Part shown: positions 54,961 through 62,902 of the stretch, in pieces
Layout of the letters: each line of letters begins with the position of its first letter
Numbering within the stretch: the first letter of the stretch is position 1
Source of the DNA: Dehalococcoidia bacterium
Lineage (GTDB): Bacteria > Chloroflexota > Dehalococcoidia > DSTF01 > JACRBR01
DNA length: 64,000 bases
Assembly (NCBI GenBank): GCA_040902535.1
Contig: JBBDXD010000009.1
Location: forward strand, 104,292-168,291
Reading direction: 5' to 3'
The notes under the pieces: generated by a model
What the model saw: only the letters and a program-made list of their open reading frames with translations
Database searches by the model: none
Told to the model about the DNA's origin: nothing
Made by a program: the position numbers and the translations under genes

Positions 54961-55812
54961 TCAGCCTCGTGCGGCGGCGATCGCCGCGCGCTCGGCGTTG
55001 ATGGCGTCGCGCAGGCGTACGGCTTCGCGACGCGCCGCATCGGCGAAGTCGCTGCCCCGCGAGGCGTACGTAACGCCGCGCGAGGCGCTGATCAGCAACC
55101 CGCGGCCGCGCGCATCCACGCCCGCGCGCACGGACGCCGCGAGTTCGCCCGACTGCGCGCCGATCCCGGGCACCAGAAACGGCATCTCGGGGCACAGTTC
55201 GCGAATGCGCTGCATCTCGCCGGGGTACGTCGCGCCGACGACCAGTCCGACGTTCGCGTGCTTGTCCCACGACCGTGCCTTGAGCGCGACGGCTTCGTAC
55301 AGCGGCATCGCGCCGCCATCCGACTGTACCTGCAGATCTTGCAGGTCCGCGGCGCCCGGGTTCGACGTGCGACACAGCACGAACGCAGCTTTTTCAGGGC
55401 GCTCGATCCAGGGTTCCGTAGAGTCATAGCCCACGTACGGATTCACCGTGCAGGCATCGAAGCCCAGTTCATCGAAGACGGCCTTCGCGTAGGCGCGCGC
55501 GGTGTTCGTGACGTCGCCGCGCTTGGCATCGGCGAGCGTGATGACGTGCGACGGTATCGCCGCCACGATCTTGCGCAGCGCGGCGTAGCCCTTCTCCGGT
55601 CCCAGCGCCTCGTAGAACGCGACGTTGGGCTTGTACGCGCACACGAGATCGCTCGTCGCCTCGACGATCGCGATATTGAACGCGGCGACGTCGTCGAGCG
55701 CCATCAACGCCGGATCTGGGTCGAGGCCGATGCAGAGCAGGCTGTCGCTGCGGGCCCAGGCCGCTTCGAGCTTCGCGCGGAAGGTCTGCGTCCCCGTGGT
55801 GCTCCTCCTCAT
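54961..55812 (-). CDS. pyrF: orotidine 5'-phosphate decarboxylase (type 2)
   Basis: 283 residues, the longer subfamily. [14 protein letters not shown] at the start, and [20 protein letters not shown] containing the catalytic Asp-Lys-Asp cluster; [11 protein letters not shown] binds phosphate. Final step of UMP synthesis. Its ATG overlaps the murI stop (ATGA). Confidence 0.95.
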   Translation of the reverse strand: MRRSTTGTQTFRAKLEAAWARSDSLLCIGLDPDPALMALDDVAAFNIAIVEATSDLVCAYKPNVAFYEALGPEKGYAALRKIVAAIPSHVITLADAKRGDVTNTARAYAKAVFDELGFDACTVNPYVGYDSTEPWIERPEKAAFVLCRTSNPGAADLQDLQVQSDGGAMPLYEAVALKARSWDKHANVGLVVGATYPGEMQRIRELCPEMPFLVPGIGAQSGELAASVRAGVDARGRGLLISASRGVTYASRGSDFADAARREAVRLRDAINAERAAIAAARG

Positions 55813-56672
55813 GTCGCCGACGTTTCCGGGATCTCCGCGCCCGCCTCGCGCAGACGCTGGCGCAACGCCGCGAACGCGCGGTCATCGCCGCTTGTAAGGT
55901 ACAGCACGCCACCACCGCCCGAACGCGGACGCAGCAGGTCGTGCGACTCCAGCACGCGCCTCACCTGGCGCGCGACTGCCGGCGACGGCTCGATCACGGC
56001 GATGCCATCGCCGGCGCGCCGCTCGATGATGGCGCGGAGGAAGGCGTAGTGCGTGCAGCCCAGCGCCAGCACATCGGCGCCGGAGTCGCGTACGCGCTGG
56101 AGGTACTGGTCGACGAGTGCCGCCGTCTCGTCGTCATCGATCGCGCCCGCCTCGACGCGTTCGGCGAGTCCCGGCGCCGCGATCGTTTCGACGTGTACCT
56201 CGGCACCGTAGCGATCGATCAGCGCGGCGAGCTTTTCGCCACCGGCGGTTGGCGGCGTGACGAGCAGCGCGACGCGGCCCGCCACCGTGCGTTCAGCGGC
56301 GGGCTTGAGCGCCGGCTCCATGCCGATGAACGGTACGTCGAAGGTCGCGCGCAGATGGGCGATCGCGGCGCTCGTGGCAGTATTGCAGGCGACGACGATG
56401 GCTTTCGCGCCGCGCGCGAGCAATTGCGTGGTCACCGCAACCGAGCGGGCGCGAATGTCGTCCGGGCCGTGGGCGCCGTAGGGGAAGTACGCGGCATCGG
56501 CGCAGTAAATGATGTCTTCGCCGGGCAACAGCCGGCGCACTTCGACGAGGACGGAGAGCCCGCCGACGCCGGAGTCGAAGATGCCGATAGGGGAGGACGC
56601 ATCGGGCATAGGCGCAGGTAGATCGTACGCCGCCGCGGCGATCACGTCCAGCAGGCGCCCCTTCATCGTCAT
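55809..56672 (-). CDS. murI: glutamate racemase
   Basis: Up to 287 residues. It makes D-glutamate for peptidoglycan. GIFDSGVGGLSVLVEVRRLL contains the first catalytic Asp/Ser region; VVACNTATSA and LALGCTHYAF carry the two catalytic Cys. An in-frame ATG at 56609 would give a 266-residue protein starting MPDASSPIGIFDS, closer to family norms, so the true start may be there. Divergent from the methyltransferase. Confidence 0.93.
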   Translation of the reverse strand: MTMKGRLLDVIAAAAYDLPAPMPDASSPIGIFDSGVGGLSVLVEVRRLLPGEDIIYCADAAYFPYGAHGPDDIRARSVAVTTQLLARGAKAIVVACNTATSAAIAHLRATFDVPFIGMEPALKPAAERTVAGRVALLVTPPTAGGEKLAALIDRYGAEVHVETIAAPGLAERVEAGAIDDDETAALVDQYLQRVRDSGADVLALGCTHYAFLRAIIERRAGDGIAVIEPSPAVARQVRRVLESHDLLRPRSGGGGVLYLTSGDDRAFAALRQRLREAGAEIPETSAT

Positions 56673-56690
56673 TCACACAATCATCCCGGG

Positions 56691-56696
56691 TATGAT
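56691..56696 (+). promoter_or_regulatory. leaderless -10 element of the methyltransferase
   Basis: TATGAT ends six bases before the ATG at 56703. Confidence 0.55.
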
Positions 56697-56702
56697 CCCA
56701 CC

Positions 56703-57347
56703 ATGAAGCGCGCCGACGACCCCAACCGCGACTATCGCAAGCTCGTCGCACGCGGGTACGACGAGGTCGCGTCGGTCTTCAACGCATCACGGTCGCGCGA
56801 GGACGCGCAGGCGCTGGCGCCCCTGCTCGGCGCCCTGCCCGATGGCGCCCCGATACTCGACCTCGGCTGTGGCGCCGGCGTGCCGGTAGCGCGGGCGCTG
56901 GCCGAGCGGTTCTCGGTGACCGGCGTCGATCATTCGGCGGCGCAACTGGCGCTGGCGCGCGAGCAGGTGCCGCATGCGACGTTCATCCGGGCCGACATGG
57001 CGAGCGTCGACTTTCGCGACGCCTCGTTCGACGCCATCGTGAGCTTCTACGCGATCTTCCACCTGCCGCGCGAAGAGCACGCGCCGTTGTTCGCGCGGAT
57101 GTATCGCTGGCTGCGGCCGGCGGGGTACCTGCTGGCGTCGGTGGCGATGACGGAAGAGGCCGCGTACACCGAGGATTACTTCGGCACGGAGATGTACTGG
57201 AGTCACTTCGACGCCGTCGCGAACCGTCGCATGGTCGAGGACGCGGGCTTTTCGATCCTGAAGGACGAGGTCCTCGGGCACGGATACGGCGACGGCGATC
57301 ACTCGCCGGAAGCGCATCCGTTGATCTTCGCGCGGAAGCCGGCGTAG
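56703..57347 (+). CDS. SAM-dependent methyltransferase (class I)
   Basis: 214 residues. ILDLGCGAGVPVARALAE is the SAM-binding motif I, VTGVDHSAAQLALARE motif Post I, and FDAIVSFYAIFHLPREEH the catalytic-region motif. Small-molecule methyltransferase, substrate unknown. Leaderless type start. Followed by a short repeat remnant. Confidence 0.85.
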   Translation: MKRADDPNRDYRKLVARGYDEVASVFNASRSREDAQALAPLLGALPDGAPILDLGCGAGVPVARALAERFSVTGVDHSAAQLALAREQVPHATFIRADMASVDFRDASFDAIVSFYAIFHLPREEHAPLFARMYRWLRPAGYLLASVAMTEEAAYTEDYFGTEMYWSHFDAVANRRMVEDAGFSILKDEVLGHGYGDGDHSPEAHPLIFARKPA

Positions 57348-57387
57348 CAGTGATCCGTCGCCTCTGCAGTGACAGTCTGTGCCTAAC

Positions 57388-57420
57388 GTCATCCTGAGCG
57401 AAGCGAAGGATTTCGTCGCG
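57388..57420. repeat. dispersed repeat remnant of the CATCCTGAGCGAAGCGAAGG type
   Basis: Contains CATCCTGAGCGAAGCGAAGG. I recognise this string as a dispersed intergenic repeat seen in many unrelated bacterial genomes. It sits between the methyltransferase and trpB stop codons. Confidence 0.55.
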
Positions 57421-57466
57421 GCATAGACGTCACGCGCGCATAACCGCCGCGGGCGAACGACGGCAA

Positions 57467-58669
57467 CTACACCTCGATCCCCAGCGCATCGACGACGGTG
57501 TTCATGTCCTTGTCGCCGCGGCCGGAGAGGCCGAGCAGGATCAGCGTGTCCTTCGACATCAGCGGCGCGATCTTCGCGACGTGCGCGATCGCGTGCGACG
57601 GCTCCAGCGCCGGGATGATGCCTTCCGTCTCGCTGAGCAGCTTGAAGCCTTCGAGCGCTTCGCTGTCCGTGATCGCGACGTACTCCGCGCGGCCGGTGTC
57701 CTTGTAGAAGCTGTGCTCCGGACCGACGCCGGGATAGTCCAGCCCCGCCGAGATGCTGTGCGCTTCCTGCACCTGGCCGTGCTCGTCCTGCAACAGGTAG
57801 GACTTCGAACCGTGCAGGACGCCGGGCGTGCCCTTCGACAGCGTCGCGGCGTGGCGTTCCGTCGACAGGCCTTCGCCCGCAGCCTCGACGCCGATGAACT
57901 TCACAGCGGCGTCTTCGACGAACGCGTGGAACAGGCCGATCGCGTTGCTGCCGCCGCCGACGCACGCGATCGCGTAATCAGGCAGACGTCCTTCCGCTTC
58001 CAAGATCTGCACACGCGCTTCGCGGCCGATCACGGCCTGGAACTCGCGCACGAGCCACGGGTACGGATGCGGCCCGGCGACGCTGCCGATCAGGTAGTAG
58101 GTGTCGCGGACGTGCGTCACCCAGCCACGGATCGCTTCGTTCATCGCGTCCTTCAGCGTCCGCGAACCACTCTCGACGACTTCGACCTTCGCGCCGAGCA
58201 GTTTCATGCGAAAGACGTTGAGGGACTGACGCCGCACGTCCTCTGCGCCCATGAACACGGTGCACTCCATGCCGAGCATCGCGCAGACGGTCGCCGTCGC
58301 GACGCCGTGCTGCCCGGCGCCCGTTTCGGCGAAGATGCGATGCTTGCCCATGCGGCGCGCGAGCAGGCCCTGCGCGATGGCGTTGTTGATCTTGTGCGCG
58401 CCGGTGTGCGCGAGGTCCTCGCGCTTGAGGTAAATCTTTGCGCCGCCGAGCTTGCGCGTGAGATTTTCGGCGCAGTAGAGCGCCGTCGGGCGGCCGACGT
58501 ACGTCTTGAGCAGATGGTTCAGCTCGAGGTTGAACGTCTCGTCGTTGCGGGCGGCTTCGAACGCGGCGGTGAGTTCGTTGAGCGCGACCATCAGCGTCTC
58601 GGGCACGAAGCGCCCGCCGTACGGCCCAAAATGCCCCATCGCGTCCGGAAGTTCCATCATAGATGTCAT
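57467..58669 (-). CDS. trpB: tryptophan synthase beta chain
   Basis: 400 residues. It joins indole and serine with [23 protein letters not shown] carries the PLP Lys; [20 protein letters not shown] and [15 protein letters not shown] bind the cofactor phosphate. ATG at 58669 overlaps the trpF stop. No trpA follows in the window; the next gene is on the other strand. Confidence 0.97.
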   Translation of the reverse strand: MTSMMELPDAMGHFGPYGGRFVPETLMVALNELTAAFEAARNDETFNLELNHLLKTYVGRPTALYCAENLTRKLGGAKIYLKREDLAHTGAHKINNAIAQGLLARRMGKHRIFAETGAGQHGVATATVCAMLGMECTVFMGAEDVRRQSLNVFRMKLLGAKVEVVESGSRTLKDAMNEAIRGWVTHVRDTYYLIGSVAGPHPYPWLVREFQAVIGREARVQILEAEGRLPDYAIACVGGGSNAIGLFHAFVEDAAVKFIGVEAAGEGLSTERHAATLSKGTPGVLHGSKSYLLQDEHGQVQEAHSISAGLDYPGVGPEHSFYKDTGRAEYVAITDSEALEGFKLLSETEGIIPALEPSHAIAHVAKIAPLMSKDTLILLGLSGRGDKDMNTVVDALGIEV

Positions 58670-59391
58670 ACGGCGAGTCCGTTCACTGCGCGGATGAAGG
58701 CTTCGATTCTCGATGCGTCCTTTTTGCCGTTTGTTTCGACGCCGCTCGACACGTCGACCGCCCATGGCCGCACGACGCGGATCGCCTCGCCGACGTTCTC
58801 CGGCGTCAGGCCGCCCGCGAGCCACATTGCGCACTTCGACGCAACGTCGCGCGCTACGTCCCAATCGCCGCGTGCGCCCCTGCCACTGCTACCGTCGAGC
58901 ATGAACGCGATCGCGGCATCGGACTCAAGCGCGGCGCGCACGTCGGCGGCGGTCATGCCCGGAAGCTCGCGCACTACTTTGACGGTCTGTCGCGTCGCGA
59001 GCAGCGCGTCGGACCACGGCTCGGCGCCGCTGAGCTGCACCATGTCCAGGCCCACCTCGTCGGCGATCTCGTTGACCTCGTCGATCGGCTGATCTTTGAA
59101 CACGCCGACGACGAGCGGCCGCTTGCGGGCGAGCAGCCGGTCGAGTGCCTGCGCACCGTGCGCGAACCACGCCTCGGGGCTGTCGAAGCGGCCGGGATGC
59201 AGCGGCGGCGGCTCGTCCTGCTCGTGCAGCGACATCGGTTCGCCGACGGCGCGCGCGATCACCGCGGCTTCATCCAGCGACACGCGGCGGCGGCTATCCG
59301 CAAACATGATGCCGATGAAGTCGGCGCCCGCCTCGGCAGCGGCGATGGCGTCGGCGGCGCGCATGCAGCCGCAGATCTTGACGCGCGTCAT
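58666..59391 (-). CDS. trpF: phosphoribosylanthranilate isomerase
   Basis: 241 residues. [20 protein letters not shown] has the catalytic Cys; [28 protein letters not shown], and [15 protein letters not shown] (phosphate site) are conserved. The ATG overlaps the stop of the upstream P-loop kinase gene; a longer frame to 59478 is unlikely. A segment of about 20 extra residues ([20 protein letters not shown]) between strands is unusual. Confidence 0.93.
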   Translation of the reverse strand: MTRVKICGCMRAADAIAAAEAGADFIGIMFADSRRRVSLDEAAVIARAVGEPMSLHEQDEPPPLHPGRFDSPEAWFAHGAQALDRLLARKRPLVVGVFKDQPIDEVNEIADEVGLDMVQLSGAEPWSDALLATRQTVKVVRELPGMTAADVRAALESDAAIAFMLDGSSGRGARGDWDVARDVASKCAMWLAGGLTPENVGEAIRVVRPWAVDVSSGVETNGKKDASRIEAFIRAVNGLAV

Positions 59392-59903
59392 GCGGGCACC
59401 CCCGCGCGAATGTGTGCAACCGCCTTTTCGACGATCTCGTCGAGCGGGCGGAGCGTATCCAGCACCAGCCGCTCGCACGACGGTTCGACAATCCTTTCGG
59501 CAAGGTCGAAGCGGTACGGCTCGCGCGGCTGCGAGATCAGCGCGTCACGCACGGCGAGTCGCTCGACGAGCACGCCGCGGTCGCTGCAGACGCACTCGAC
59601 CATGACGTAGTTGGCGCCGGCCTCGTCCGCGACCTGGCGCGAGCGCTGCTGCACCAGCGGCCAATACGCCGGGTTGTCGAAGACGAGCGAGTGCCCCTGG
59701 TGCGCGATCGAGCGCGCCATCGCCCAGTAGACGTCGTACGCAGGCGGTCCGGCGGCGGCGTTGTCGTATCCCGTCGCGGTCATGATCGCAGCCTTCACGA
59801 CATCCTTATCGAGCACGACGGCGCCCAGCCGCGCACCGATCTCCTTCGCGACGGTGCTCTTGCCGCTTCCCGGCTCTCCGTGCATCTGCACGACGATTGC
59901 CAT
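59388..59903 (-). CDS. P-loop kinase-like protein inside the trp operon
   Basis: 171 residues. QMHGEPGSGKSTVAKEIGAR is Walker A, then VLDKDVVKAAIMTATGYDN resembles AAA_33/zeta-like small kinases. VECVCSDRGVLVERLAVRD follows. It may phosphorylate a small molecule or sugar, but the substrate is unknown. It overlaps trpF by 4 bases and begins at the last base of trpC, so it is embedded in the tryptophan operon. Confidence 0.82.
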   Translation of the reverse strand: MAIVVQMHGEPGSGKSTVAKEIGARLGAVVLDKDVVKAAIMTATGYDNAAAGPPAYDVYWAMARSIAHQGHSLVFDNPAYWPLVQQRSRQVADEAGANYVMVECVCSDRGVLVERLAVRDALISQPREPYRFDLAERIVEPSCERLVLDTLRPLDEIVEKAVAHIRAGVPA

Positions 59904-60736
59904 CAGAACACGAACTCCCGCATCTTCTCGCGCACGTCGCTCGCCGTCATCAGAGCCTCGCCGACCAGCACGGCGTGTACCCCCGCGTTCGCCATGCGCT
60001 CGGCGTCGGCGCGCGTATGGACGCCGCTCAGCGCGGCGACGACCTTGTCGTTGGGGATCAGCGGTCGCAGCCGTTCCGTGACGGCGAGATCGACGTCGAA
60101 CGTGCGCAGATCGCGATTGTTGATGCCAATGACGTCGGCGTCGACGGACAGCGCGCGCTGCAACTCGTCTTCACTCGCCACTTCGACGAGGCACTCCATC
60201 TGCAGTTCGTGCGCCAGCGTAACGAGCGCGCGCAACTCCTCATCGCTGAGGATGGAGACGATGAGGAGGATGGCGTCGGCGCCGTACGCGCGCGACTCCC
60301 AGACCTGGTAGGGGTCGAAGATGAAGTCCTTGCGCAGCATCGCAGGCCGGCCGCCGGGGTAGTAGCCATCGATGCTGACCCGGCAGTCGCCCAGGAAGTC
60401 GATCGACCCCTGGAAGTACTTCGACTCGGTGAGGATCGAGATCGCACAGGCGCCGCCGATCGTAAACGTGCGGGCGAGCGCGCGATGCTCGAGCGTCGCG
60501 ACGAGCCGTCCCTTCGACGGAGTGGCTTTCTTGATCTCCGCGATCAGTTGCAGACGGCGGCCGCCGGACGACGGCCCGCGCGGGCCTTCGAGGATCGACT
60601 GCACGAGGCTGTACTGCGGCGTCGGGATGCGGTCCTGGCGGCGCTTCAGCGCGTCGAGGGGCTCTTGCTGCTTGCGCGCTTCGATCTCCGCGCGCTTGTC
60701 GGCGACGATCTGCGCAACGACGGTCCCTTCGCCCAT
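59903..60736 (-). CDS. trpC: indole-3-glycerol phosphate synthase
   Basis: 277 residues. LIAEIKKATPSKGRL carries the catalytic Lys region; LRKDFIFDPYQVWESRAYGA and VGINNRDLRTFDVD are family signatures. ATG at 60736 gives the usual N-terminus; a frame to 60796 is longer than needed. Seven bases after trpD. Confidence 0.96.
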   Translation of the reverse strand: MGEGTVVAQIVADKRAEIEARKQQEPLDALKRRQDRIPTPQYSLVQSILEGPRGPSSGGRRLQLIAEIKKATPSKGRLVATLEHRALARTFTIGGACAISILTESKYFQGSIDFLGDCRVSIDGYYPGGRPAMLRKDFIFDPYQVWESRAYGADAILLIVSILSDEELRALVTLAHELQMECLVEVASEDELQRALSVDADVIGINNRDLRTFDVDLAVTERLRPLIPNDKVVAALSGVHTRADAERMANAGVHAVLVGEALMTASDVREKMREFVF

Positions 60737-60743
60737 AGCGCGC

Positions 60744-61769
60744 CTATACGCCGTTCGATGCGGCGACGAACGCGTCGAGCCTGGCGACGGCAGCACCAGA
60801 ATCGATGCTCTCGGCGGCGAGCTTCACGCCTGCGCTGAGGTCGGGCGCGGACCCCCACGCGATCAGCGCCGCAGACGCATTGATCAGCGCGAAGTCACGC
60901 AACGGGCCGGGAGCGCCTTCGAGCACGAGGCGCAGTTCGGCGGCGTTCTGTTCCGGCGTGCCGCCGCGGAGCGCGCCGACGTCGTGGCGCTGAAGCCCGG
61001 CGTCTTCCGGCGTCACCCTGGAGGTGCGCACGCCATCGGGCGTCAATTCGGCGATGATCGACCCGCCGGAGATGCTGACCTCGTCGAATCCGTCGTCGCC
61101 GTGTACGACGAGCGCGCGCTTGCTGCCGAGACGCTGCATCACCGCGGCTATCGTTTCAACGAGGTCTTCGCGCGCGACGCCGATCACCTGGCACGTCGCG
61201 CCGGCGGGGTTCGTCAGCGGGCCGAGCAGGTTGAACACGGTGCGGATGCCGATCTCACGCCGGGCGGCGGCGACGTGCTTCATCGCCGGATGGAAGGCCT
61301 GGGCGAACATGAAGCCGATACCAGCCTCGTCGATGCAGGCTTCGACCTGCTCCGGGTTGAGGTCGATCTTCGCGCCGAGCGCCTCGAGGACGTCGGCGCT
61401 GCCGCACTGCGAGGTCATCGCGCGGTTGCCGTGCTTGGCGACGCGGGCGCCGGCGCCGGCCGCGATGAACGCGGCGCAGGTGCTGACGTTGAAGGAGCCG
61501 CTGCCATCGCCGCCGGTGCCGCAGGTATCGAGCAACTCGCCGCCGGCGTCCAGATGGCTTGACTTCTCGCGCATGACGCGCGCCATGCCGGTGATCTCGT
61601 CGGCCGTCTCTCCCTTGAGGCGCAGGGCCGTGACGAACGAGCCGAACTGCGCCGGCGAAGCTGCGCCCGTCATCAGCTCTTCCATGCAGGCGGCGGCCTC
61701 CTGCTCGTCGAGGTCGTAGCCTTCGACGAGCCGCGCGATCGCGCCGCGTATAGCAAGTTCTGCGGTCAT
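60744..61769 (-). CDS. trpD: anthranilate phosphoribosyltransferase
   Basis: 341 residues. LLDTCGTGGDGSGSFNVST binds PRPP; AKHGNRAMTSQCGSADVLEA is the second signature; FNLLGPLTNPA is conserved. ATG at 61769 follows GAGG by about seven bases; in-frame starts at 61790 and 61808 exist. First visible gene of the trp run; a heptad array lies upstream. Confidence 0.95.
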   Translation of the reverse strand: MTAELAIRGAIARLVEGYDLDEQEAAACMEELMTGAASPAQFGSFVTALRLKGETADEITGMARVMREKSSHLDAGGELLDTCGTGGDGSGSFNVSTCAAFIAAGAGARVAKHGNRAMTSQCGSADVLEALGAKIDLNPEQVEACIDEAGIGFMFAQAFHPAMKHVAAARREIGIRTVFNLLGPLTNPAGATCQVIGVAREDLVETIAAVMQRLGSKRALVVHGDDGFDEVSISGGSIIAELTPDGVRTSRVTPEDAGLQRHDVGALRGGTPEQNAAELRLVLEGAPGPLRDFALINASAALIAWGSAPDLSAGVKLAAESIDSGAAVARLDAFVAASNGV

Positions 61770-61881
61770 AGGAGCCTCATCAGCGACCATCAGCGTATCG
61801 CGACACACCTTTGGCCCGCCAATAGAGCGATGCCAAAGGATGCCGCCAGCGACTCGCTCCCAGGCGATAGATTACGACCCT

Positions 61882-61914
61882 GACAACTGAAAACTGACGA
61901 CTGACGACTCGACT
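61882..61914. repeat. heptad array between the 179-residue gene and trpD
   Basis: Four complete seven-base units on the plus strand ending ACT (GACAACT, GAAAACT, then GACGACT twice) plus a five-base partial. On the coding strand the array starts in the final A of the TAA stop of the upstream gene. Confidence 0.7.
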
Positions 61915-62453
61915 TACGGTGTCGCGAGCAACCGCCTCACGATCGGCGGCATCAGCGGCGCCAGCGGCGACGGGCGCTCCGAGATGTCGTTGACCTCGAA
62001 CCCGCGTGGCGTCGTGCGGTAGGTGCGAAAGCCCTCGGGCCGGATGCCCAACCGGCGGCAGATCTTCTTGGCCTCGGAGCCGTATCCGACCGGCACATAG
62101 AGGTAGAACGCCTGGTTGGGGATCGATGCGATGCGCGACCATACGCGCTTCGCCTCGCCATCGGTGACCTGCTCGCGGATGCACACCTCGGCCGTCATCA
62201 CGAGCCGCGTCTCGCCGGTGTTCACGCGCTCGACGACGACGATCGTCGGGTCGATCTCCTCGTCGCCGACCTGGACGCCCATCGTGACGTTCGGGACGTT
62301 GAGGTGCGTGCGGTACGCCGGGTACTCCTGCGTCGGGAACTCGAAGCGCTGGCCGGCGATGTTCTGCGCCGCCTTGACGAGCGCTTCGTCCTTCGTGCGC
62401 TCGCTGCGCTTGAGCAGCTCATCGACGTTTTCCCAGCGGGTGTCCATGCTCAC
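61914..62453 (-). CDS. conserved hypothetical protein
   Basis: 179 residues, soluble alpha/beta. IDPTIVVVERVNTGETRLVM and QAFYLYVPVGYGSEAKKICR look like well-packed strands; the latter resembles an endonuclease-like core but I cannot name a family. GTG start at 62453 lies six bases after GGGGAGG; ATG two codons later is also possible. A heptad array touches its stop codon. Confidence 0.7.
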   Translation of the reverse strand: MSMDTRWENVDELLKRSERTKDEALVKAAQNIAGQRFEFPTQEYPAYRTHLNVPNVTMGVQVGDEEIDPTIVVVERVNTGETRLVMTAEVCIREQVTDGEAKRVWSRIASIPNQAFYLYVPVGYGSEAKKICRRLGIRPEGFRTYRTTPRGFEVNDISERPSPLAPLMPPIVRRLLATP

Positions 62454-62747
62454 GGCGACCTCCCCAACGAGGATGGCGACATTGGCGCCAGATTCAAATT
62501 GAGATTAGTGCAGGAACGCACAAGGGACAAGATCGGTAGTGGGTCGTTTGACAGTTAACCCGCTGAGGACGCCGCACGAGCTTACGGGACCAGCTTGCCA
62601 CGTGAAGATTCAGATCCGCCCGTGCACGGGCCTCGTGCGTGCCCCCTCAGCGGGCTAGCAATCAGCATTCTAGCGAGTCGAGTGACGGCCGTGATCCCTT
62701 CCGCGAGCCGAAGTGCCGCTGACACTGGCGCCCAGGAAACGGGCTGG
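62454..62747. other. intergenic region downstream of tRNA-Ser
   Basis: About 290 bases with no gene. It contains a large imperfect inverted repeat, annotated separately. No signal-recognition-particle RNA core is seen, although that RNA is often near tRNA-Ser. Confidence 0.4.
62559..62654. ncRNA. candidate structured RNA or palindromic element near tRNA-Ser
   Basis: CCCGCTGAGG (62559-62568) pairs with CCTCAGCGGG (62645-62654); inside, GCACGAG pairs with CTCGTGC. A perfect internal palindrome, GCCCGTGCACGGGC, is at 62618-62631. The minus strand is directly downstream of the tRNA. Could be a processed tail, terminator-like structure, small RNA, or an element remnant. Confidence 0.4.
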
Positions 62748-62835
62748 CGGAGGGGGTGGGATTCGAACCCACGGTGACCTTTTGGGCCACAACCGTTTTC
62801 AAGACGGTCTCCTTCAACCACTCGGACACCCCTCC
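62748..62835 (-). tRNA. tRNA-Ser(TGA)
   Basis: 88 bases on the minus strand. Acceptor stem GGAGGGG/CCCCTCC closes the cloverleaf; anticodon loop CTTGAAA gives anticodon TGA; a long variable arm follows, and the T-loop GGTTCGAATCC is intact. Discriminator base G73, as in tRNA-Ser. No CCA is encoded. Confidence 0.95.
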
Positions 62836-62902
62836 GGGCGAAGTGGCGCTTCAGTTTAGCAGCGAGCGTTCGAAGACTAACCGCGGGGTAACCGACGTTC
62901 TC

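Noticed and set aside
57467..58669. Missing trpA as a deletion
   Set aside because: trpA is often elsewhere in the genome; its absence from this window proves nothing.
62454..62747. Signal recognition particle RNA next to tRNA-Ser
   Set aside because: The conserved apical GGAAG/AGCAG region is absent on both strands.
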